From Paramacrobiotus richtersi (lineage: Eukaryota; Tardigrada; Eutardigrada; Parachela; Macrobiotidae): 64,000 nt of DNA. The translations under genes were made by a program, and so were the position numbers. Below the pieces are notes generated by a model that saw only the letters and a program-made list of their open reading frames with translations, did not search any database and had not been told where the DNA came from. Location: NCBI GenBank assembly GCA_034698045.1, contig JAQGAU010000012.1:1-64000 (forward strand), written 5' to 3'. This document shows, one piece after another, positions 23,001 to 34,791 of the stretch; within the stretch, counting starts at the first letter, position 1, and every line of letters starts with the position of its first letter.

Positions 23001-24776
23001 TGATCGTTGCCAAAGAGGTAGTCTGAAGCGGTTTTTAGCAAGTCCGCAAATAACCCTCGACTGGGATTTAAAAAGTGGACTGGCAACAGATCTGTTGCGC
23101 GTAAGTAGCTAACGTACAAATAGGAACGACGGTACTGTATAGTAATGCAAGTAACACGTTATTTATTTCTGTTTGTTTTGATTAACAGGCCGTTAAAGCG
23201 GTCAATACCCACATACCGATGCGCTGTCACGGATTGATCAGTTGTTCCACATGTGTGATTGACAGTCATTTCAGTCTGAAGCTGACAGATTTCGGTGTCC
23301 CCAGTATGATGAAATGCGGATTTGGATTAGATGTTGAAACAGAATACGATTCTTGCGACCAGTTTCACATAGCAGCCGAAATCATTGCCGCAAAGGATTT
23401 CGCTAGAGCCACAACAAAAAGTAACCTTTATTCTGTGGGGACGATTATCTTGGAAATCATTACAGAGAGCATTTTGGAGAAATATTCTGCGGGCGTATCC
23501 ATGGCTGGTATTTTTTAAGCAAATGCCATTAAAGTAAAAGTCAAGAAACCGCGCACAATTCGTTACAGATGGTACTTCTGCCGTTGCTGCAGTAAAAAAC
23601 CACGATTTACAAAAAGCTATATGGCGTTGCATGGATGAGGATCCGCAAAATCGAGGTACTCTGGAAAGACTGTTGCAGCTTTTCCAGGGGCGCAGCGGAA
23701 AGCGAACCGTTGTTGAGAAAGTGATCAGAACCTTATCAAAGTATGCCAACGACCTGGAGCACGCCGTTTCCCTTCGTACCCAAGATTTGCTAGTCGAGCG
23801 ACAAAAATGCGACGCTCTGCTGCAGCATATGCTTCCCGCGTGAGACGCAATTTATTTTAACTGTCACGATATGCGAGCTCTAACACCAGCCTTGATGTGT
23901 TTTCACAGAGCTGTTGTGGAGAAACTACGACGCCGCGAAACAGTTCACCCAGAAACGTTCGATTCTGTGACTCTTCAGTTTAGCGACATTATGGGTTTTA
24001 TGGAGTTTGTCCATAATGCCCGTCCCTTTGATGTGGTGGAATTCTTAAACAAATCTCACGGACTATTTGACGATACAATCAGTACATTCGATGTTTACAA
24101 AGTGGAAACGATTAGTGATTCCTATTTCGTACGTGACCTTTATTAGGATATCGTATTTAGCCTGTACTGTCGACAGATCGTTACGGAAATTGATTTTGTA
24201 TAGGTTGCCTGTGGATTGCCAAAACGCATCGGAGATAAACATGCAGCGGAAATGTGTCGGGCAGCGGTCAGTCTTCTGACTGCGTTCAAGGAAAAATTCA
24301 GCAGATCAAACATGCAGTTAAGAATCGGAATACACAGCGGTAAGTTTGGGACTGTAATAGAACAGACTTTCAGATCTGATACAAGCAGAAAATGTAGTTT
24401 AGTCAGATCTTTAATTTGCCAGGATCGTGTGTAGCAGCTGTTGCCGGATTACAACGGCCCAGATATTGCTTGTAAGTGAAAGATGCAACTGACTACGCAC
24501 GACTTTGGAATTACATTCGCGAGGCCTTAGATTTGTGCACCTCTGTTTAAAAAATACAAACATATGACCGTGAATATCAGGTTTGGAGATACTGTAAATA
24601 CCACATCCAGAATGGAAAGCCATGGAGAAGGCTCGAGAATCCATCTGAGCAACACCACTGCTGCGTTACTTCAGGACACATGCAACGATCTCCGGTATAT
24701 GCCTCGAGGAACAATCCAGATCAAAGGCAAAGGCTTAATGGAAACCTTTTGGCTTATGGTGACACCCGACCGCTAA
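20021..24776 (+). CDS. Receptor-type guanylate cyclase 1
   Basis: Twenty exons: 20021-20360, 20478-20519, 20590-20614, 20921-21225, 21288-21331, 21385-21423, 21481-21564, 21646-21792, 21877-22116, 22177-22312, 22368-22455, 22530-22620, 22733-22864, 22924-23100, 23189-23507, 23569-23839, 23909-24128, 24204-24339, 24423-24471, 24581-24776. They join in frame to 1026 aa. The protein has a signal peptide (residues 1-22), an ANF-receptor-like ligand domain (to about 465), one membrane helix (about 473-495), a kinase-homology domain with HPNVTRFFGIE and TDFG but no HRD catalytic loop (about 528-750), a linker helix, and a class III cyclase domain. Metal-binding Asp are present in QFSDI and ETISD. 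The guanine-selecting Glu (KVET) and Cys (RYCL) and the NTTSRM Arg are present, so it should make cGMP at the membrane. It is the first of three tandem copies. The kinase exon at 22924 uses a shifted acceptor. Confidence 0.88.
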
Positions 24777-26480
24777 TGTTTTCTCCTAGTATGCTGTATT
24801 CGTTCAAGTAATGCGCTTATAGTTTGAACGGAATTAGTGAATCTGCCCTTGACATATTTCGATGGATATCTTGTATATCTTATCTTGGATATCTTTCGAT
24901 TGTATCTTGCGACGTTGCGCAGTGAATAGAAAGTGAGTGGGAAGACACAGCAAAAACACACCGTTTCTACTTTATTAATTGTGCTGCTAGTAAATTAGAG
25001 ACAAAGATTTGTTAAAGAATCCAGTTTGAAACAAATACTGTCCACGCAGGAGACTGGCTATTGGATAACATCTGGAGTACAATTTTGTTTCCAGCAGTGC
25101 ATCTCGTTCGTTTCAAAAGAATTCAGTATTAGCAACTCACGCATTCAAAAATACAAAATCGTCTTCAATCTCCCTGCTTGAGACAGCCGTACTCATAGCA
25201 CAAAATTTAATACGATTTCCTCACTGCATTTCTGTACTTATACGCTGGCGGAGGAATTGCGCTGAACTGTAATTTCCGTTGTTCCCCCGTATTCCGCGTC
25301 CTATTTCTTACATGATTGCAGCCTAATATCCCATTGTCCTGAAACCTATCGGCTGCACATGGTATCGGTCACTGAGGGCGCTATATCGAGTTTCCTTTTG
25401 CCGTCCCGTTGGCGTCGATATCCGGCTTCTGCACAGATTATACTGGTGCGAGCCGTAGGAATGGACGCACATTTCGGCCGCTGTTGCATCCCATACAAAT
25501 AATTTAGCAGTACTGAGTCGTAAACTGATCGAATAAATGTGACTCAATATCTCAATAACATAGTTAAAAAGGCCCGAAGGTTACAGCAAAACGACCAATT
25601 TTTTGGCATTTTCTTACTTAATTTCACACTTGTATGCGGCATGCCGTATACAACGGTTTGCCGTAATTTTGCGTGTGGTATGCCTCACACCGGAAGTGGA
25701 GCTGGACAGTTAATTAGTGGAACGGGGTTGTTTTTGTGTTTCTGCTGATTTTTGTTGGATTTCTGAACGTGTGTTGTCTCTGCTTTAATCCACTGCCACA
25801 CCTTGCAATTTGGATCGAGACCTGGGCAGATTTTATCGCTAATTCCATCATGGATGGACCATTGTACAACTGTCACAATAATTACCGGCAGACTGCCGTA
25901 AATGCTATTTGCTGTTGAGTTTCAGCAGTTCGCTGTATAGAAATGCTAGTTGACCTTGCTCGCACCTGGGAACGGGGGAGGGGAAGCGAAACACAAAGGA
26001 AAAAGCAAACATGACCCACGCGTACGGTTGTCCGTTTATGTCGCACTTCCGGTGCACGACCGCACTGGTAGTTGTACAAGGGGTAATTTTACCGCACAGA
26101 CAATGCTCACGTTTGATAAGCAAAGGCGTTTCGGCTTGAATTTTGCGCATTCTTTCACGAGCGATCCTAGGTACGCTCCATTTGACTTCTTTCTCTGAAT
26201 TAGAATCCTAACAAAACTGAGCGTGACCTTGTGTGTACCGACCGAGACAGCAAAATTAATAATGGTGCTTCCAGTATGGTAAAAGTATGAAATCCCGCCA
26301 GCCAACTTGGAGTATCTAATTGTTCTACTGACTCCATTATGCAGCAGTGATGCTCCAGCATTTGTCGTGTGGGAATTAGCACTGGTGCTGAGTTTTGTCC
26401 GAAATTCATTTGGAGTTGGTGCATGTGTGCACCGTTCTTTAATGCACGCCAAACGGCAGATCTTTAACCTGCTCGACACC
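24777..26480. other. Intergenic region between cyclase genes 1 and 2
   Basis: 1.7 kb that includes the 3' UTR of cyclase 1 and the promoter of cyclase 2. Short matches to the region upstream of cyclase 1 ('ctc.agcatttgtcg') lie near 26350. No separate gene is visible. Open frames near 25690-26580 have no paralogue or domain. Confidence 0.45.
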
Positions 26481-29400
26481 ATGACCGGAAAAAATTGTAT
26501 GCTTGCTATGTGTGTTTTCCATGCACTTATGCATGGAGCGCAACCATCTGTTTCCCTTGATTTCACAGTGGAAATCATTTCGCCGGGAATATCTTATGTT
26601 ACCAGTTTGAGCAGTCTCCCGATAAACGGCCCTGCTATCGACATGGGAGTGGAAGAAATACAGAAGATCTACTCCAAATACTTCAAAGTTAAATTAACGT
26701 ACTTGTCCAGTTCCACCATTTTAAATTGTGATGACGCTGCAGCGGGATTTGATTATATGGTTTCGGATTATTATTATCGAACACGTATACCGGCCAATCT
26801 TACACTGTTCACATATCCAGGTAAGAAATCTTTGATACTTTGAAGTACACAAACCACAAACATTTACAGCATATGTGAGGAAGCGGCTGTTAAGCAGACT
26901 ACCAGTAGCACACTTTTCACGAATATGATTTCGAATGGCTATAGGTTGCTATATGGAAGCCATTGCAGTAGCGAAACTTGGAGCAGGTAAAGTTCAGCAT
27001 TTCGGGCACTGTAACTATTGCTACCCAGTTCATGGCGTTACCGAATTTTTGTTTACCAGGATGGAACCAACTAGTTCTTGTTGGGTAAGTACCTCGCAAA
27101 CGCCGTTAATTGGCCATGTGCCTTGTGCAAATCAGTCATAATGCCGGTAATAGTTGGGCCAACCTATACCTGGATTGTAACAGCCAGTACCAGTATATGA
27201 ACATTTACTGTCAGTTAACGAAACGCGGGCTATCGGGGGTCTGGTCAGCATGCTCGTTTGCCGAAGGCATGGCTAAGTAACGGCATTTGCGATATTCAGT
27301 AATCAATAACGACAAAAGTATAGAGGTACTTCATCTGCAAAGTATCTTTCCGGATTAGTGATGAGATCATAATCTTTATGGATTACTGTCCATAGCTCAG
27401 GTTTTAATTATAGAATTAAGGCACTTAGTTCACGTTCCCGTAACACAATCATATAATATGGTTTGCTGTTTTATTTGTCATTGACCTTTCCGTGATATAT
27501 ACGATTACTGGTAATCGCGAATACAATTCGAGCATCGGTATTTGGTCTCAAATACGTCGGCAATACGGACCATCATATGGTGAAGATCAGTCTTTATTTG
27601 GTCAACTGACCTGCAACGTAACATCAATATTAGCACCATGCTGATTACGTTTAGGTCCTACAACGAAAACACTTGGAGAAACAAAGCTCTTTATTCTAAC
27701 TTGATTCAAGCTGGACCCATCATGGCCAGGCCACTTTTAATGGCTATGGTAACACTCTTGCAAAAGTACACCTGGAAAACGGTGTATAACGTTTGCGACA
27801 AAGGTGGCACAGCTGGAGCTGTCGCGCTGATTGGCAGCCAAGCGATTACAGCGCGGCTGCGCGCAACCGCCGGATCTGTGGCTTATTTGTCAACCGTCGA
27901 CACTACCAAAAATGAGACTTTCTCTGGTGTGATCAGCGAAATAAGAAATACGGCCCGAAGTATGTCGTGAGTATGAGTCCTTAGAATTCGTCAGTACGTT
28001 CACCGGTGTTGTTGCAGTTATCACATTCTGGGGACATGCCAATTCGCTTCGAAAGTTTATGGTACAAACGCACCTGTTGTCCAGTTGTGGTTGCATGAAG
28101 AATTGTACTTATACTTATTTTTTCAAGATAGAGGCTCACCTCAACAACATGACCAACGGCGATTACGTACGCGGAGAATGTCAGCCTTTATTTTGTTATA
28201 CTGTACAAATAGAGTTTACAAGAAACACCTTCGGCTGCCGCCTCAGGGTTTCTTGGATCGTATTTTTTCCTAAATTAAAATGATTCTGATCTTCCATTTC
28301 ATAATGCAGTGTCCCTGAAATGGAATTTTGCTCTCTTCTATTGTTTATTAGTAGCGTTCGGCACAGTGTAGTCGAAAAGTCGAAGGTCCCAAAATTTGGT
28401 GATAGCAGGATTTGTACTGGTCTTTTTGACTGATTGATTGGAGCCGAATTTCTGTGGCAGTGCCCAGTATGTATCCGTATTTTACGAAACTGTAATTTTG
28501 TATTTAAGAACCTTTGATTTTGTCACCGACTCGTCGCAAGGCCTTCGCTACGCAAATAAAATTTCAATCCGACCTTGCCGTTCGATAGGCGGTTGTGCGC
28601 TTGTGGTAAAGCGCACAGCCGCGTAATAAACGGAAAGATCGGCTTGAATTAAATTTTAAGTACACAAAGGAAGCACGTACACAAATTTTATAGGTCGCGC
28701 TAAACAATGCAGCCTGCTCACTTTGTTTTGAGGGCGAGCGTCTCGTTCCAGCTAGCCATTTCTTTATCCTTCCTATAGAGTGCGCTGGTAAAAACGGTTT
28801 CGCTAAAGGTGGCTTTGCTTTTCTTCACTTCGTCGCTGATCGCTTTGTAAGTTAATGACTTAGGGCATCTCTACGGCACTTTCGCTTTTATATTCTGGTA
28901 CGGATCTTTACGAGCTTTCTGTGGTAGTTCGTTTTCGGATTTGTGGCTTTCGGTTCACATTTTTGATATGGTTTTGCTCATAGATTTGTTTTTCTGTTGT
29001 TCATACCTGTTCTACCATTCATTTCCGGACTACTTTCCTCAGTCGATCACTAGCATACAGGTGACCGTCCAGTTTTTGACTGGAATTCTAAGATTAATAT
29101 TGCGTTCTGAAACAGCGACTTTAGAATGACTATAATCTTCCTGGTTAGTTCATGCTCCGAAGCTGCAATATTGACTGCTTAAATGGAATCCACAGTACGT
29201 AACGATTTATTTTCTGTAACGAAATGCTTGCCGTTAATGATGCTCAGTAAACCGGTTCATACTCATATTAAGATTTATGAATAGTTGACTTTACTGCTTT
29301 GCACCGGACGTATATAGCATTTCTTTTTGTACGCTGTTTCGGGATCCGGCAAGCTGTCGGCCGGTCAAACCAACTGTATACCTGGCCCGGTAAAAATTTC

Positions 29401-32400
29401 CGGATGAACTTTAATTTAAAAGTTACAACACTACGGCGTATAATCTTTTGGAATATAGCTGTTCGGGCATTAGTCACGCCAAACTTCTTGGGGAGCAAAA
29501 CTTTTTAACGCGTAGCACGTATGTTTTGTAATATCACCCTATTTGCGGGCACTGGGGGCCGAATGAAGCAGTAAATGTGAAAAGATTTTTCGAACGGCTC
29601 TCTGATTGTCACGAAAGAAGCTAAGGTCATAAGGACAGTACGGTAGAATTTTTTTTGGGTTAGCGGACAAATCAATCAGCGGCAACTATCCTCCGACCAT
29701 CTTGATATCCCGACCGCAGTAAATCGTTCAACATTTAGGGAAACAATGGAACTGTTTCTAGTATTTCCCCACATTTTTACAAAGTTAGAAGGAACGGTAA
29801 CAAACTCAGCGCTACGGTTAATTGACTGATTCTCGCAGCTCTGCTCTTCTCTGGACGATCCCCTTTTTTGATCGTTGAACGAACAGGACCGATGGGTGGA
29901 CGTGGACTTTACTCCTATGTTGGTGCGCATTACGTCCAGTACCGTGGTCGCAGTACCGTGGCCAACACGACAAACAAAGGTCGTTTTTATCGAGCACAGA
30001 AAATATTCGCTTTGGTCGATCATAACATCATGTTTGAAATCACTCGTGAGACTTCGTTCGCGAATTTGCATTATTAAAACGTGTCGCATGGGATATCCGC
30101 GTTTTTTTGCAAGCATTATAAGGTTGAACGACGGGAAAAGGGCAAGCTGTTGAGAAGATTCACAGAGTGCTCTGAGCTGCCCGTTGATTTCCTTCAAAAT
30201 CAAATATCATGTGCAACCGTTTTGGCCCATGCTCTACCCGATGCAAAAATTTGTTTGAGCGGAGGTTGTTTGGTTTGGGAGATCTCGTGGTCACGGGACG
30301 GAGTTCCGTAATAGGAACTAGTACTAGATAGGTTTATGTTGCCCTGGCGCCTTTCGAATATCCGACTCCGATGTACGGAAACATAACCTGGCAGAATAAC
30401 GACGAATGGGACGAAGTATTTAGTACTGCTTGTATATGGCACTAGTGAATGGCTGTCTTGAACTCGGCATGTTACTCGCTTTCTAGATCGCATTTGCCGC
30501 ATACCGGTCTCTGTTCGTGGTCATCCCATGTCCTTCGAGTGAAGAGGCTCGGAAAACCAGGGAATCAATGTATCCAGAACTAATACGACGGTCAAAACAG
30601 AAGTACAACTACACTTACAAGCCCGGTGATGTAGTAAGCATAAAACAATACTGTATTTTCATGGCTTATTCTTTCTGCCTTATTAACCACTTCTTTTATC
30701 AGCCGACTCCGGTTGTGATTACGCAGTACGCATGCCAGCATATGCTGGGCGTAGTTCTGAATGAAACATTAGCTAACCTCAACGGATCTGTTTCCGTTGT
30801 GGAGCAAAGCGGCGGTTTGGCCAAACTTTTTTGGAATCGGACGTTTGCTACTCCGATAGGTCCATTCAGCTTCGATGAAGTAGGTGACCGAAGAGTTCAA
30901 CAGGAGATACAACAAATGAATTTAACAACTGGGCGTTTCGAGGTGAAGAATTAATCAAGGTTGAACAGGAACAAAAAGGTGATTAAATTCTTTTAATGGT
31001 CCGTAGCCATTCCTGGTGCAGAATGCAGTGACTTTTAAACTATCGGAAACGAAGCCGCTGGTATGGTTTAGCGGTAATCTACCTCGTGATATTCCTGAAT
31101 GCGGATTCAATGGACAAACAGGACCTTGTGCATTAGCTGCTGGTAAATTAGGCTGCACGACCTCTGTTATTTTTGGATAGGTACGAGTATGATACAGATG
31201 CTTTGTAGAGATGACGCGAAGAACGACGATAGCTATTGCTCTTGGAGTTATTGGCGGCTTGGCCGTTTTCATTGGTATTATCGTACAAATCGTGAGGTAA
31301 TATCAACACTCAAGCAGCTTGGTTTCTAAGCGCAATAACCATAATTTTTTTTTCTGGCAGGAAGCTAACGGCGGAAGCCCAGCTCAAGTCCATAGCATTT
31401 GCGCTTAATGGGCCACTAATTTTTGACCAGAATGTGGTGAATTCGAACATGGTGAGAAGCAGCTTCCAGTGCCAATATTCCGATAGCATTTTACACTATG
31501 ATCTTATTCTTTACCATTAAATTTGGAAAGGCAAGTAGCAAAAAATTGCCAGTTGTCTTGTATGCTAATAATGCACTAGAGAGCAGCGGAAGGCAACATC
31601 CATGAAACGGCTCTCTACAAAGAGCACCCGGTTTCGGTGACCATTTGTCGCATTCCGAGCCAGAATAAACAACGATCAGCGTCAGAAAACCGAGAATTTC
31701 TACTGTGCGCAAAAGCGGTAAGCGAATGCTTGCCAGACTGCAGACCTCTGATATTGTGGCTCTTTAGACCCTGGACCTTGTCCATCCCAATGTTACGCGT
31801 TTCTTTGGGATTGAGCTGTCGAAAGATTGTGTACTGTTCGTACATGATCGATGCCAAAGGGGCAACATGAAGCGATTTTTAACAAGTCCGCAAATAACCA
31901 TTGACTGGGATCTAAAAAGTGGACTGGCAATAGATTTGTTGCGCGTAAGTACGAATCGGCACGACGGAATCCAATAGCAGAATAGCTAGGACGGTATTTA
32001 ATGTATGTTATTGCTTTGGTTGATAGGCCGTGAAAGCGGTTAATACTTACATACCGATGCGTTATCACGGATTGATCAGTTGCTCCACATGTGTGATCGA
32101 CAGCCATTTCACTCTGAAGCTTACCGATTGCTGTGTTCCCAGTATGCTGAAATGCGGGTTTGGAGTAGATAGGTCAACAGAGGGCGATTCCAGTGATCTC
32201 TTCCACATCGCAGCCGAACTCGTTGCCGCTAAGGATTTCGCCAGAAGTACACCAAAAAGCAACCTTTATTCTGTTGGGACGGTACTCATGGAGATTATAA
32301 CAGAAAGCATTCTTCAAAAGTCTCCTTGGGGCGTGTCGATGGCTGGTATTCAAAAAATCGGTTTTGTTAAGTTGACTAAGAATAACATGGTTGTGCTAAG

Positions 32401-33636
32401 AAACAAACGGTAACAACACTTCTTACAGATAATACTACCGTTACTGCAATCAAGAACAAATATCTGCAGAAAGCCATTTGGCGGTGCATGGAGGAGGATC
32501 CGCAGAATCGAGGTACCCCGGAAAGATTGTTACAGCTTTTCCAGGCTGGTAGCGGCAAGCGAACCGTCGTGGAAAAAGTAATCAGAACCTTATCAAAGTA
32601 TGCAAACGATCTGGAATACGCGGTATCCCTTCGTACTCAAGATTTGCTCGTCGAGCGACAAAAGTGCGACATTCTGCTACAACACATGCTTCCCAAGTAA
32701 GGCGTTGAATCAGTTTGCTGCCACGATATGCGTGCTGGTGTCTCGGACTTGACGCATTTGCAGGGCCGTAGTGGAGAAATTGCGACGCCGGGAACCTGTT
32801 CATCCAGAGACATTCGATTCTGTGACCCTTCAGTTCAGCGACATTATGGGCTTTATGGAGTTTGTCCATGGTGCGCGCCCCTTTGATGTGGTGGAGTTCT
32901 TAAATAAATCCCACGGGTTATTTGACGATACAATCAGTGCATTCAATGTTTACAAAGTGGAAACGATTGGCGATTCCTATTTCGTATGTACCTGTGCATA
33001 TGTGGTTTAATTATGGTACCACCATACTGTCGACTGATCGCTACGGAAATTGATTTTGCATAGGTAGCCTGTGGGTTGCCAAAACGCATTGGAGATAAAC
33101 ATGCAGCGGAAATGTGTCGGACAGCGGTCAGTCTTATGACTGCTTTCAAGGAAAAATTCAACAGGTCAAACATGCAGCTGAGAATTGGAGTACACAGCGG
33201 TAAGTTTTGGATTGTAACAGAACAAACTTTCAAGTCTGATACAAGCAGAAAATGCAGTCTAGTCAGACCTTTAATTTGCCAGGATCATGTGTAGCAGCTG
33301 TTGCCGGATTACAACGGCCCAGATATTGCTTGTAAGTGAAAAATACAACTGATTACGCCCGCCTTTGGAATTACATTCATGAGGTCTTAGATTTGTGCAA
33401 CTCTGTTTAAAAGATACAGACATATAACCGTGAATATCAGGTTTGGAGATACGGTAAATACCACATCCCGAATGGAAAGCCATGGAGAAGGCTCGAAAAT
33501 CCATCTGAGCAACACCACTGCTGCGTTACTGAAGGAGACCTGCACTGATCTGCAATGCATACTTCGAGGAACCGTCCAAATTAAGGGCAAAGGTTTAATG
33601 GAAACCTTTTGGCTTGTGTTCACGCACGATGGATAA
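26481..33636 (+). CDS. Receptor-type guanylate cyclase 2
   Basis: Twenty exons with the same phases as gene 1: 26481-26820, 26945-26986, 27060-27084, 27655-27959, 28018-28061, 28128-28166, 30332-30415, 30487-30633, 30703-30942, 31007-31142, 31209-31296, 31361-31451, 31580-31717, 31768-31944, 32027-32345, 32429-32696, 32764-32983, 33064-33199, 33283-33331, 33441-33636. The product is 1027 aa. The cyclase domain has QFSDI, the canonical VETIGD, RPRYCL and NTTSRM, so the metal, guanine and transition-state residues are all present. The kinase-homology part keeps a DCCV or CV where genes 1 and 3 have TDFGV, so it has lost DFG. Intron 6 is 2.2 kb against about 60 bp in the other two copies, which points to an insertion. 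No stop or frameshift lies in the exons. The kinase exon at 31768 starts at the shifted acceptor shared with gene 1. Confidence 0.87.
28167..30331. other. Long inserted intron sequence in cyclase gene 2
   Basis: This 2165-bp intron corresponds to a 57-bp intron in gene 1 and a 63-bp intron in gene 3, so about 2.1 kb has been inserted. I see no clear terminal inverted repeats or target duplication. Both strands hold reading frames of 70-170 codons (for example 29268-29498 and 29676-30203 on -) but I recognise no domain. A decayed mobile element is possible. Confidence 0.5.
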
Positions 33637-34791
33637 ATGCGTTGTTGCATTCACAGAATCTTGCGTTTTGTAGCTTTAACTAACAAGAGTCGATGTAATG
33701 CATTTGCCAGTTACGAATTTCGGTGACTTTCTACGGTGTCATGTGGCACACAGTGGAACGGAAACCACACGAAATCATACATTTACGCCCAGTTGCTTGT
33801 GGATTTTTGTCGAATGAAAAGCACCTTGAAAAAGACCAATGTTAAATGCAAATCGCTAGAGAAAAGCTGTAGAAGAACCACACACAGGACCGGCTGCAGG
33901 ATAGCTGCATGAGTTCAGCTGCAGGCAGATACAGTTTTCTGAGTTTGCTAACGCACGCCGAAATTGAATAAAGGTCACAGTAAGTGTAAGCCGTTGTACT
34001 TACGCAAGTCATGTTGGCTGGTTAGTTGTTGGAGTAGCAAACTTGTGATTCCCTGCAGTACAGTATAGTATTCTGATACGGGACACCGTGCCAGTTTGCG
34101 AGTCGGCGTGTCAGGGTGTGTTTTATTCCCGTAAGAACCTATTTCAGTATCGGCTTGCGAGCTTTTACGAAGGCCAGTTCCAAGCAAGCGAGTTGACTAG
34201 CGATGTCGATCGAACAACCCCAAAGCAGCATTCACAGTGAAAATCCGTGTCTTATGTCCAATGGGGCCCACTTGCATGAAAAATGTCGGAAAAGAATATG
34301 TACGGGTGCTGGTCAGCTAAACTCAACGTTACTCGCTGGGGCACATATTGCAAGGGTATACGTATATGGTATACGTGTCTGTAGATTTTGTACATCACTA
34401 AAACAGCCTTCGCAATGAAAGCACGTATCCTACAGTGGTCTGAACAGAAATCTACCTACTTGCCGCCCACAATAAACAACGTCAGATACCGCATGTTCGT
34501 GATCGGGATCTGTCGATTATCGTACCCTGTTCGACAAATAGCAGCAGTCGATACTGTAATCCTCCAATATCGACATAAAACTATGTTAATGCTGGCTCAG
34601 AGTATTTATTGCTGTCGGTTATGCAGACATCAGACTCTTGCGTTATCGACTTTCCTGCAAAGGTTACTCCCGTAATCATCAGTAATGGTACACAGCTTTC
34701 TCAAGCGAGAGTCTACAATTTTGTCAGTGAATGTTCGAGCCGTTGTTAAGAGTGTACAGAATATAGAGGATTTTTGAATGTGCTCGTTATC
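33637..34791. other. Intergenic region between cyclase genes 2 and 3
   Basis: This holds the 3' UTR of gene 2 and the promoter of gene 3. The right half (34510-34710) is conserved with 19740-19980 upstream of gene 1, so the duplicated unit included its 5' control region. No further gene is seen. Confidence 0.5.

Noticed and set aside
29676-30203. Minus-strand open frame of about 175 codons within the large intron of cyclase gene 2
   Set aside because: No domain or splice context, and no second copy in the window. It is mentioned only as content of the inserted sequence.
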